This document shows positions 52,401-64,000 of a DNA stretch of 64,000 bases, piece after piece. The stretch lies in contig NC_019876.2 in assembly GCF_002234675.1 (NCBI RefSeq), forward strand, positions 27,201,750 through 27,265,749, read 5' to 3'. The notes beneath the pieces are model-generated. The model did no database searches. It worked only from the letters and a program-made list of their open reading frames with translations, and was not told the DNA's origin. Made by a program: the position numbers and the translations under genes. Every line of letters starts with the position of its first letter. Position 1 is the stretch's first letter. This DNA comes from Oryzias latipes (lineage: Eukaryota; Chordata; Actinopteri; Beloniformes; Adrianichthyidae).

Positions 52401-52980
52401 TCTTCTTAAGTTTAACATAAAATAATACAGACGTTTTTAGAGAAGCGTTTCAGTTAGAAAGATGACTTGGACCAAACTCTGGGATGTTTGGCTGTAAATA
52501 AACACAAACCTTGAAGGAGAATTAAACTGTTGACCTCTGATTTCATCAAAAAGATTCAAAAACTGGTTGATGTGTGTTTGTTGTGGTTTAAGACGTTTAA
52601 CAGGGAAGACTCATTGTGCGCTGAGACGCTGTCACTTTAACCCAATGCATCATGGGAGATGTAGTGCGATACTGCCGCCGATCGGAGACACTCTCTGAGC
52701 TTCATTGTTTTGTTCACTTGTTCCACGGTCTGACACCGGATTCTGTGGAAAGCTACACCGCTAAAGACGAGCTTTAGCTGGTATTTTTGTTGGAACCGAG
52801 AGACTTTATGAGCTAAATCGGAACAAGGAAGTGAAGACTTTAACCACTTCTGATTGGTCAGACGGATGACATGTGATTAAGCCTCCAAGAATAATTGGTG
52901 GAGACAGTTAAAGGGGTGGCTAAATTGTTTTTTTTTTTGTTCCTGGTGATGCTAAATTATGTAGAGTCCTGGGTTGAATG
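49451..52980. other. Intergenic DNA, low-complexity and unplaced repeats
   Basis: No gene recognised. Contains C and G runs (50270, 50618-50632), a CpG-poor body, a segment at about 51800-51960 like a common teleost repeat (AGCCAAGGCACACTTTATC), and a GC-richer patch with CATCATGGGAGATGTAGT at about 52650. Confidence 0.35.
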
Positions 52981-52994
52981 ACGTGTTGTGAAAC

Positions 52995-53210
52995 AGCGTA
53001 TGCTTGCACGGCCATTCACAGTCCCATTCACCCGTTCACACACACATTCACACACTGATGGCAGCTACAATGCCCAACACTGGCGCTAACCCATAACCAC
53101 CAGAGCTAACGTGAGGTTCAGTGTCTCGCCCAAGGGCCGGCAAGGCGGGAATCGAACCTGCAGTTTTTCTATCAGAGGCCGACCGCCCTACCGCTGCAAC
53201 ACATGGCATG
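52995..53210 (-). mobile_element. tRNA-derived SINE, minus strand
   Basis: Minus strand: GCAGCGGTAGGGCGGTCGGC (A-box region), then CTGCAGGTTCGATTCCCGCC (B box), then a body GGTTAGCGCCAGTGTTGGGC. Same family as 63180-63480. Confidence 0.75.
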
Positions 53211-53757
53211 AAGGGGTTAGACTCATCCAATTTGATAGCTAAATAAATTGAGTATTTTCTCTACAAGGCTCGTGTGAAAATGTACACACAACGGCCTATA
53301 ATAGTTATTTAATAAAAAATCGGAGGTCAGTCCTTCAGAAAATAAATGTCAAGTTTTCGTTTAAATAGTAACTTTTTGAAATGTAACTGAAATGTTCAGC
53401 TGGTCTGAACATTTTTGTTATTTGTTGTTATGTTTGAGGTTTCAGTGTGTAAAAAAGTTGGATTCTTTTTTCACTTATGACATGCAAAAGATAGTTTGTT
53501 TCGGGAAAAGCTTTCTACAGACACTGAACATTATCATGTGTCATCAAAGTGTTGACAGTGTTTGTGACATAATGTGATGAAGGCACAGCGTGTATTTTTT
53601 TAAATTATAACCGCTGATGTGTTGCCTTAAATGGACATTTCACATGAGATACTCTTGTCTTAAAAGTCACGAAACTGGATGCTGAGATTAATGTTTGAGG
53701 GGCTCGCAAAGAGACAACATTTTGCTGATATGATTGGGATTTCTAAAGGAAAGGTAT

Positions 53758-54273
53758 TGTCATGGCAGAGAACGAAAATAGACCCAGATGCTGAAACCCG
53801 AAAAGATCACGCTCAAAGCCTGTTGGCAATGAAGGATTTTAATTAGCTGAGGATGAACAGGAATCCGTGGAGCGGGAGTTCTGAGGCGAGGAGCGGACTG
53901 GCGGTAAGTTTCCCTCTTGTAGCGGAGTCTTGTTAAGGGGTGGTCCCGGAGAGCTGCTGACGGAACGGTGGTTGAATGTGGCGTGTGGCACAGCGAGGCT
54001 GGAAGGCTTGGCGTGATGATGGTAGGAATGAACGAGGCAGAAACTGGACCCAGGCAGGAGGTTGGTTGCAGAGGTTGACAGTTTGAGTTCAGGAGTAATC
54101 AGAATTTCACTAGAACACAAAGACCATGAGACCAGGTACTTCACCATAGTTGGCAACGAACTGGCGATGAGTAGTGGAAACCGGCCGTCTGATATACTGT
54201 GGGGTTGAGATGATGGAAGTGACTGCAGCTGGGTCCAATCAGTGGAAGCTCCCGGGGGGGGGGGGGGGTGACA
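53758..54273 (-). mobile_element. Solo LTR with 5-bp target duplication
   Basis: The 516-bp unit begins TGTCATGGCAG and ends GGGTGACA, with 5' TG and 3' CA and a TGTCA/TGACA inverted terminus. It is flanked by GGTAT at 53753-53757 and 54274-54278. No gag or pol is adjacent, so it is a recombined solo LTR. Minus orientation is inferred from an ATTAAA near the minus-strand 3' end. Family (probably Ty3/Gypsy-like) uncertain. Confidence 0.75.
54254..54268. repeat. G homopolymer within the LTR
   Basis: About 15 Gs just inside the LTR end. Confidence 0.9.
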
Positions 54274-55169
54274 GGTATTTAAAAAAAAAAAAACAGCTTC
54301 TTTATTTAGTGCCCAGTAAATTTAATTTTTCAACCAAGATTATTTCCCAGAATGATTTGTGGAGAGTCCATTTCTTGGATATATTTTTGGCATATTCTTT
54401 TTATTTTGTGTTTCAGTTGGTTAGATTTCCAACAATGGAGTTTGGACAAAACGGCAGAAAACATGCACTTAAAAAAAAAAAAAAAACTTGGTGAACTCTG
54501 CCTTTGAACAAAAACTAAACCTAGCATTTACATTCCTCACCTAAATGATAGTTTACAAAACACTGGCAGGAGTGAAAATAGTTTAAGCTTGGAGACAAAA
54601 AGTTGGAATTCTTGGTTTTATTTTGGCAGATCTTCCGTTGTAATGCCTTTACATTTTACAGTTATTCATGAAGAAAAACACCACATTTATGATTTTTCTA
54701 CTTTCATTTTCCATTATGAATATGAATGGTTTCTTCTGATATCAGAAACTTTTGTTTCCTGAATACATGATTTCATCGTTGAAGGATTTCACAAAACTTG
54801 ACAATGAGGGATTTTTCTGTTTGTATTAATGCGTAAGAAACAAATTGTGTTTGTGGATTTGTCATACATTTTGCCTTAAAACTCGTAGCTAAATTCAGAT
54901 TGTTTCTCTTCTAAATGGTGCCACAATTCTAGGGAAGGCGTTTATGCTACTGTTTCCACTGACTCCTGTTTTGAGCTTCTGGTTCTCCAATCAGGCCTCA
55001 GGTCAGGGGCAGACTCGCCATTAGCTACTGGACAGGCCCCCATGCGACGGGGAACTCAAAGATGGGGCTCCCACTGAACAAGGTGCTGAACTGTCAGGAG
55101 TCACCGTCTGCAAGTTGAAGGCCACGAACTACTTTTAGGAGGGATGTCATCAACCGTGGTCATTAATCA

Positions 55170-55456
55170 CACTTCACAGTTAGAAGGTCCTGGTTCAAAT
55201 CCCAGCTGGGTTCTTTCTGCGTGGAGTTTGCACGTTCTCCTCATGGATGCGTGGGTCCTCTGGCTTCCTCCCACCATCCACGCATGGGCTTCATAAGATG
55301 ATTGCTGATTCTAAATGGCTCCTTAGATGCGAATGTGTGTGATTGCCTGGCGACAGACTGGTGAGCTGTCCAGCGTGTATCCCAGTTGCTGGGATAGGCT
55401 CCAGCAACCCCACAGCTCCAAAACAGATCCAGCATGATCAGAAGATGGATGGATGG
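55170..55456 (+). mobile_element. tRNA-derived SINE with (GGAT)n tail
   Basis: B box GGTTCAAATCCCAGC at about 55191, then GCGTGGAGTTTGCACGTTC and GGCTTCCTCCCACCATCC, then GGCGACAGACTGGTGAGCTG and GGGATAGGCTCCAGCAACCC, ending in GATGGATGGATG. This is a near-full copy of the SINE whose 3' part is at 9735. Confidence 0.8.
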
Positions 55457-56112
55457 ATGTCAGCAACAGGTCGTGAAGTGGACTTCCCAAGATGGTGCCT
55501 CCTATTGACTGTAAATGAGAACTGGACAGAGTGAGAGTGATGTAGCAGCTACATGTCTGTTTGCTGCGAGCAAATGGGAGATTGTTGCCATTGATGACGC
55601 AACTATCTTTATGCTTGAAGATGATTTATTGACGGTATTATTTTTATTTATTGCATTTGTGCTGGCGGCGTTATCATGAAAGGCTTTGAAAAGGCGTTGC
55701 TTAAGCAATGTCAAATTACCATAAAGCACTGAACAAGCAACAAATGCAAATCTACAAAGTAACCAATTGTCAAAGTGACAAAGAATCAAAATAACATTGT
55801 GTCATCGTGTCAAAGCATTAATGGTATCAAAGTTTTTTTATTGTTCAACAAAAGACATCTCCCCGGCTCACCCGCTCCAAAGGACGATGGACTTCATTCG
55901 CACACTCACCGCTGTCTAACCAGGTGACACGCCCACCACACTGGTGTAACCAATAAACCAACTGCCGTCAAATGGCGAGTTTTGGCACCAGAATGTGATA
56001 ACACAAATAGAAAAGGGATTCCTTCTGGCTCCAACGAAATAAAGTCACTTCGGTCGTCAGTTTTTGGCAGGCAATATGGACGCTGGCATGTCGGAGCCAG
56101 AATAGTCAGTGG

Positions 56113-56641
56113 GTGTGTCCAAATTCGAGAGCTGCATCTTTCAATGGCCACGGCCTTCCTGGGCGACGTTGGCCGGGTCCTGCGTCAAGTGGGTAGGCCG
56201 GATGTGAATGGCTGTGAATTTGGACTAGTCTTGCCTTTAGATAATTCCAGGCGCTGCATCGGCGAATGTCCCGTTGCCCAGCAACCGTGAATCCCAAACA
56301 GAGAGTAGTGAACAAGGAACTGAACAAGGACTTTTCCTGGCTTATTTGATCCAATTTTAATCTTGGAGGAGTAAATATAATAAGGTGTAATTATCTCCAA
56401 CTCCGGGTTCCACTTCACAGTCCGCCACTGTTGACAGAAAATCTCCGGGTTTGGCTGCAATGCATCTTGGGATATGTACAGCATAGAAGGATACAGCAGA
56501 CCAATCCTTGAAATCGGGAAAAAGAATGCCGTATATCTGAAGTAGTCTTTGAATTTGGACAGCACTTGTGGCGGCGCTGTGACGTAAGCAGCCCTCAAAT
56601 GCAGTCCAGGAAGAATGCAGTCCTCGAATTTGGACACAACC
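56113..56641. mobile_element. TIR element with TGTCCAAATTCGAG ends (hAT-like)
   Basis: Left GTGTGTCCAAATTCGAGAGC is mirrored by right CCTCGAATTTGGACACAAC. About 0.53 kb and non-autonomous; it abuts repeat E copy 2. The 171-codon minus frame across it is not a gene. Confidence 0.65.
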
Positions 56642-56642
56642 A

Positions 56643-57076
56643 ATGTCAGTGATGTGTCCGAGTCGGTCAAAGTCAATGTTTCTATGGCAACCGCTCTCAC
56701 CAGTCAGGAGTGAACTTGTTGGACGGCCGCAACCCTTCTTCTGGAAGTGGGCTTGAGAGAATCAGTCAGTCAAACGCTTCAAACATTCGACACAAGACCA
56801 CACACTAATATGGAGGCATCTGATTGGTTAGTTTATAAATAATAGTTAATAACTCACAATACAGAAAAATATCATGTTAAAAAAATCTGTATAACCATTA
56901 ACATGTTAAAAAAGAAAGCAGAGCAAGAAGGGTTATTTTTACAAGTTTAACAACTGAGTAACAGCTGTTTATGTCTCTTTGGCATTTTTTTTTTTGGGGA
57001 CCAGCAGGTACTTCCTGTTTGAAACGCAAAGGGGGAGGAGTCACTCAGTCCAGTTCTCACATACAGTCAATGGTTT
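56643..57076. mobile_element. Repeat E copy 2
   Basis: Shares GGCATCTGATTGGTT, AGCAGGTACTTCCTGTTTG and the terminus TCACTCAGTCCAGTTCTCAC with 24335-24832. Isolated ends of the same repeat occur at about 55505-55535 and 63213-63250. Confidence 0.6.
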
Positions 57077-57589
57077 TTACCAACCTGGCAGAATTCTAAA
57101 TGGCATTTCAAACAATGTTATGTGATTTTAAAGCCAAAGGCAACAACAAAGTGCTAAAGAATCAAACACAAGTTAATATTTTGTGTTGAATTAATTTATC
57201 TTGAAAAGAAATGGACGTTCCGCAGCAGAAAGCGCCCCCCTCCCAGACTTTATTGACAGAAAACATAATACAACAACATGGTGAATGTCTCAGGGGTTAC
57301 TGAAATGTGTACACATTGTAGAAATAAATAAAAAAATCAAACAACATTATGCATATATAAACATACATATACTATATATGAGAAAAGAAACATCAATTCA
57401 AAAAACATTGGGGTTTAATACATTTAAAATGTTTCAAAAATCAAATTAGTTCGAATTTCCTTTTGGTTTTGAAGTTGTTCAACAGGAAGCGCTTTTATTT
57501 TGTTAGTTGACCCGGAAGTTGCGTGCTTCTGAGCGGAAGCTTGGCGGTTGGCGGTCATCTGACGACTCTTTTCCTGTTGGGACAGAAAA

Positions 57590-59358
<1,769 letters not shown>

Positions 59359-59667
59359 TGATGGAGTCTAGGCGATATTTACAAATTATTTGGACAGCAT
59401 GCATGTTCTGTAAGTGTTGTTTGACTGCACGGTCACATGACTGACCAACTGAAGAGGAGCCCAGGGCAGACTGGAATGCTTTCCCGGTGACAGTCCGGTT
59501 TCAGGTTGAAAGCTTTCTATCTCTGCTGGGTTATGAAACTTTGGACTTTGATGCTGCTTTGATGCAGCAGAAAATGGCTTGCATCAGCATATCAGGCCCT
59601 GCAGCGGACACGTATGCACCCAAGCTTGTCATGAAAGCTCAACTACATACAACTACATACAAACACT

Positions 59668-61108
59668 CTTTTAAAGAGCACCCACTCCAATGAAAATGGT
59701 GCTTTTGGTGTATTTAACATGTTCTTGTGACACTTTCTCCTGACGAAGGTCCAATGACGTGCGGTCAGGTGAGGCAAGTGAGGCACAGCCTCACCTGTCA
59801 TAATTGTGATAAAATAGAAAAAGGTAAATTAGGTACATATTTTCCACTGATAAATATACATTTTCAGTCAACTCAACACGTTTTTTACAGTTTCTGAGGT
59901 TAAAATCGCTGAAGTTGAGTGTTGCGCGATCACAGACGGAGTAAAAACTCCGGTTGAGGCTCTGAAGCGCTGTGCCTCATGTCTGACAGCAGGACTCAAT
60001 GTTAACAGAGACGTGCGCTGAAAACGCTGCTGTAGGCCCGCAGAAAAGGCTTCAGGTGAGGCGTGCCTCACCAGCAGGGGGCAGACATGAGCTGACAGCT
60101 GCTTTGTAGCTACACTGGTGCCGTAGAAACGGAACAGAAGATAAAGGAAAACAGGAAGACTTTTCCAACACATCATAGAGCTTTTTGTGGAGAAGGATCA
60201 AGACAAGGACTCAAAGCATAAGGCCAAACATGTTTTTCAATGTTTTTTTTTTTTTAAATAACATGGGAGTAAGTGGGAAAAAATGTAAGTAAAATAATTT
60301 ATTTTATTTTTACAATCATTTTCACAGACAATATTTGATAACACTGATTAAAACACCAGAATTTGAAGTTGGAAAAATACCAGAAATAGTCACTGAGGGT
60401 CAAAATGAAATGTGTGCTGAACACATGTGTTTGCTTTAATTTGTTTACAGTACATATTAATAACTTATACACAAGAAGAGTTTTCTATCCATGTCTATAA
60501 AATACATATTCTCTGTTGGACAAATATGTTCTTGTGTGTATTTTATACGCTGTTAGCTGCTGTTGGATGAACGCTGAAACATTGAGTTCTTTCATTGTAA
60601 ATCTGACTCCAGAGGAGTCGGTGCCTCGCCAGCCATCAACCTCACTGCACGTCACTGCGAAGGTCATATATGTAAAACCTCAGGATAAAAATGCCTTTTC
60701 TGAGTATTTCTTTATTCAAATTGCTGTGAATCAGGAGCAGATGAAAAAATGTTTGGAAAACACTGTTGTAGCGATGTAGGTGGTGCATGGGCAGCAACCT
60801 CCCTTTTCCGCTCCACTGTTCAAACAAATAGGTCCTTGCACGTTTTTGTTTTCCTCATCTGAGCTGGAATCTGGATTAAAACTTTACGGCTGGAGAGCTC
60901 CAATACTGCTCGCCATTTTTGTTGCACCGCTAATGTTACCCACAACTCATTGGTCAATTTATAATGAACGTCTGTTACTCTTCAGAGATTGTGTACTAGA
61001 AAACGACAGGTTTCTAGATTTGTCGAAAAAACGTCATAGTCATAATTAAAAGTCCACTGGGAACGCCTCGAAAATAGATCAAAAGATGATCGGAGTGGGA
61101 CTCTAAAG
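59668..61108 (+). mobile_element. Family A TIR element, copy 6, split by a nested hAT-type element
   Basis: The left end TTTTAAAGAGCACCCACTCC and the right end GATGATCGGAGTGGGACTCT are inverted relative to each other. AAACACT flanks both sides. Family landmarks (TCTGAGTATTTCTTTATTC at about 60700, GAGCTGGAATCTGGATT at about 60860) lie right of the nested element. Confidence 0.8.
59752..60657. mobile_element. hAT-type element with 8-bp target duplication
   Basis: 906 bp, starting CAATGACGTGCGGTCAGGTG and ending CTGCACGTCACTG (inverted). Flanked by CGAAGGTC at 59744-59751 and 60658-60665, an 8-bp duplication characteristic of hAT. No transposase frame. Nested in family A copy 6. Confidence 0.85.
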
Positions 61109-63179
61109 GAAACACTTGGATGGGACAGCAGCCTCCACTGTTATTACTATTACTCTTGTGACATATCTTTTCCAGGATTTTGGTTTAGTCTGTTGTGACC
61201 CAGAAACCCTTTTGTCCGTTGGTAAAGATGCTGCACCAAAAACACGCAGAGGCTGAAGAAAAAATAAAATCTGTCCTAGAAGGTCTGATCCTGGAATGAT
61301 GATAAAACAGCCTTTGCTGTGAGCGTTTCAAGGTTAACTCCCCTGATTCAAGGTTTGTTTATAGCACAGAGTCCTGCTGCAGAAACAACCTAGAATGCCT
61401 TTTACCCAACACTCCTTCAGCACGTTCATCTTTCATGCTTTTCTTTACTTTAATCTCCTTTGATCATCAACAGGATCTAGCGCTCACACCGTCTCTCCCT
61501 TTACTTATCTTTGCCCTTTTTTATTTCGTCAAATGAAAATGTGTCCCCCTGTTGTGCAAGGAATTATGCTAATATGGTTTTTATAGACCAGACAGGCCAA
61601 AACCAACACAGTCCCGTTGTCTGTGGGCTGGGAGATGGTATCACCCTCCTGCCTCGTGTTTTGTCATTCTTCTTGTCCCTGTCCTGCCTCTACATGCCAG
61701 AACCCTGTTTTGCTACTGAGCAATATCCTGTTGTGGTAGGAGGAGGGAAGTGTGTGTCCTGTGTGTGTGTGCTGGGGGAGGACTGTCGTCTGAAAAGATG
61801 CTGTGTCACTTTTCTGGCTCGCCGATAAGCCGGACACTCAGGTGCCCGGAAGTGAACAAAGAAACAGATCTCTGGACCTTTTGATTTGGCTGGACACGAT
61901 GTCCTTTTGGGACCTGAGGTAAACCCAGAATATGGTGTCGGTTCCTTCTAATATTCCTGCAAGTTCTTCTTTCTTGAGGTGCCATTTTGCACCGATGGTC
62001 TCTAGTCACACAAATTTGAGATGTGCCCAAGAGGAAGCAGACCCTCATCTGACCACTAATTCATCAGAGCAGCTGAAAACCAAAGAAATGTTTAGGGAGA
62101 GGAGCTACTGAGTGATTGCTTTTTCTACAATTGAAGACCCATAAATCAGCTGTAAAGGGAAGTTGATTGTAAACAACAGGCAGCTGAAGGTGCTGATTCA
62201 ACAGCAGCATGGAGGGTGTGTTGTTGTGGAGCACATGGGCCTGAGCCAGAGGGAATAACTGGAATTCCACTGAGCACAGAAGCAGAGAGTTGATGATCCT
62301 GTTTGTCTTTGTGGGAATTTTATACTCTGTCACTTTCCCTTATTAGCAGGTGAAGCTTTTAGTTTCTCCGTCTGCTTTGAGGCCTTCAGACAGAGTTTGA
62401 GGTGGAAACTGAGTCTGCGAAGAAACTACACTCAGTGTTTGAAAGCTTTGTACTCTTCATCCATTCCTTATCCACAAACTCAAAAGCAGAACAACTGAAC
62501 CAAAACGGCCACCGTAGCCGACGTAAACAGAGGAATGAAGCCAGAGGCGCGTCGCTGACAAATGTAAAGCAACGATTGTCATGTTATCAAACAGAAAAAA
62601 GGTTCCAACTGTTCATTTGTTAGAACGTTTATTTTAACAGCTGAAAACACGTCTGACGTGCTTTTCTGTGTCTCGTTATGCTGATAGGCGCTGCAGGGAC
62701 ATCTCTTGCCTTAACACCACAACATTGAGACATATCAACTCATTGAAATGTGATTGAATGAAATCAGGCTCATCAAAACAAGTTTTAACGTGACACACAT
62801 TGCTTCTCACTGTTTTCCCAACAATTCATAATAAACAGTTATCAGCGTACCTTCATACCTGACGTCTCCTTAGCATCTTCTGAGTTAAGGCACACATGGC
62901 ACGTCTCCGTGCCAGTAACCGCCTTGGAGTGTGTTAGTCACATGGTTTTGTTTACAAGCTAAGGTCCATAACAGAATGGGCGACTTGGTGCCAGTCAGAA
63001 TACAGATCAAACGCAGGGTTCGGGATTCGATCCGGAAAAAGGATTTTCCCAGTCTTAACACACCCTCAGACTTTTAGAGCGAGTGGGTCCATGACGGGGG
63101 TTAATCTGACTGTTGTCTGATAAAAAAGCCACGGTTTGATAAAAAAGGAGTCTGTGACCTTATTTGTTGTTTGAAGGGC

Positions 63180-63480
63180 TGTGATAGACTGGTGACCTGT
63201 CCAGGGTGTACCCATTGACTATGTGAGAACTGGACTGAATGACTCCTCCCCACTTCCAGACAAGAAGATTGCAGGTTCGATTCCCGCCTTGCACACCCAT
63301 GTGTCGGAAGTGTTCACTGAACCCCACCTTGCCTCTGGTGGTAGGTTGGCGCCAGTGTTTGGCAGCGGAGCGGCCACCAGTGTGTGAAAGTGTCTGTGAC
63401 TGGGTGAATGGGTCTGTGACTGTAAAGCGTTTTGGCCCTTGTAGGTAGAAAAAGCGCTATATAAGTATAGTCCATTTAAC
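63180..63480 (+). mobile_element. tRNA-derived SINE, plus strand
   Basis: B box GCAGGTTCGATTCCCGCC at about 63271, body GGTTGGCGCCAGTGTTTGGC, end AAAAAGCGCTATATAAGTAT, a typical teleost SINE 3' end. The first 40 bases carry an isolated terminus of repeat E in place of the normal head. Confidence 0.75.
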
Positions 63481-63891
63481 ATTTACCCGTTGGTCCTAAC
63501 AAAAACAATATGAAAAAAAGTTTTTACAGCAAACTGTTAAACGTCCAGATTGGCCTTTGACCTTGTCGATCAATCTCTTCTGTTAGGTGTTTCCTGTACA
63601 GAATGCATTTAGTTTGCCAAATTTACACAAATCTTTAATCGCTATCAGGTCTCTGATTTCATTCTGAAAAGCTGGACTTATTTATCTATGAAAATTTGAA
63701 TCTTGAGACTTTCAAAAAGAGAGAAAAATGTAAAAATTTTCCTGTCTGTCTGAGGGCATAGAGTGTGTAGAGAGGAGTTTTACAGCCTCTGGTCTGCAAC
63801 AGAACGGGCGGTGAGTGTAATCTCACTTTCTGGATTTCACCTATTAAAGGTTATTTTCAGAATGTAACATCCGTGCCAAACAAGGGAACAC

Positions 63892-64000
63892 TGTAACCCT
63901 TGTGCTGTCCTAGACACATTAACATTGGGAGTGGGGTCATCTAGACCCCACAAGACAGAGGGCTGACCCTTTTTCTTCAATGATTTGTGAACCGCACTGG
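63892..64000. mobile_element. TTAA-type MITE, cut by window edge
   Basis: Starts CCCTTGTGCTGTCCTAG and continues with TCTTCAATGATTTGTGA, matching the MITE at 48406-48615. Confidence 0.6.

Noticed and set aside
56185-56700. 171-codon minus ORF
   Set aside because: Runs across a TIR element and flanking repeat E; no protein-family resemblance.
63260-63300. Possible tRNA gene (GGTTCGATTCC) here and at about 53150
   Set aside because: B box is present but there is no foldable acceptor or anticodon arm; the body and 3' ends are SINE.

Overview
The window is vertebrate nuclear DNA, almost certainly from a teleost fish. The genes are split by GT-AG introns. Tc1/mariner elements, tRNA-headed SINEs of teleost type, RTE LINE tails and a Penelope fragment fill the introns and gaps. 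Species cannot be fixed from the sequence; the repeat content looks percomorph-like. There is no bacterial or phage gene organisation, no CRISPR array and no operon.

Layout. (1) 902-953, minus: coding first exon of a protein phosphatase 1 catalytic subunit gene that continues off the left edge. (2) 6526-26216, plus: complete rela (NF-kappaB p65), 11 coding exons, 617 codons, with Rel homology region, nuclear localisation signal and acidic activation region. (3) 27106-27846 and 33079-33819, minus: two intact, about 93% identical copies of the C11orf68/BLES03 (UPF0696) gene, arising from a head-to-tail tandem duplication whose junction I place near 32880. (4) 36471-46691, plus: complete drap1 (NC2-alpha), 7 coding exons, 230 codons. 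(5) 58564-59320, plus: first coding exon of map3k11 (MLK3), with SH3 domain and kinase N-lobe, running off the right edge.

RELA, C11orf68, DRAP1, MAP3K11 and a PP1 catalytic gene all lie in human 11q13, so this is a conserved syntenic block. The divergent C11orf68/DRAP1 pair is kept. rela and the first C11orf68 copy converge tail to tail with poly(A) signals about 35 bp apart.

The rest is mostly transposable-element derived. I resolved three Tc1/mariner copies (one with both ends), a solo LTR with a 5-bp target duplication, an hAT-type element with an 8-bp target duplication nested in another element, an RTE tail with an 18-bp target duplication, a Penelope GIY-YIG remnant, several tRNA-derived SINEs, and several short TIR families recurring within the window. 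One of these (called family A here) is present in at least six copies and seems to carry a recurring start codon followed by an acidic N-terminus. I see no undescribed multi-gene system. The most unusual things are the C11orf68 duplication with a localised divergence patch, and the repeat families that can be reconstructed by self-comparison.
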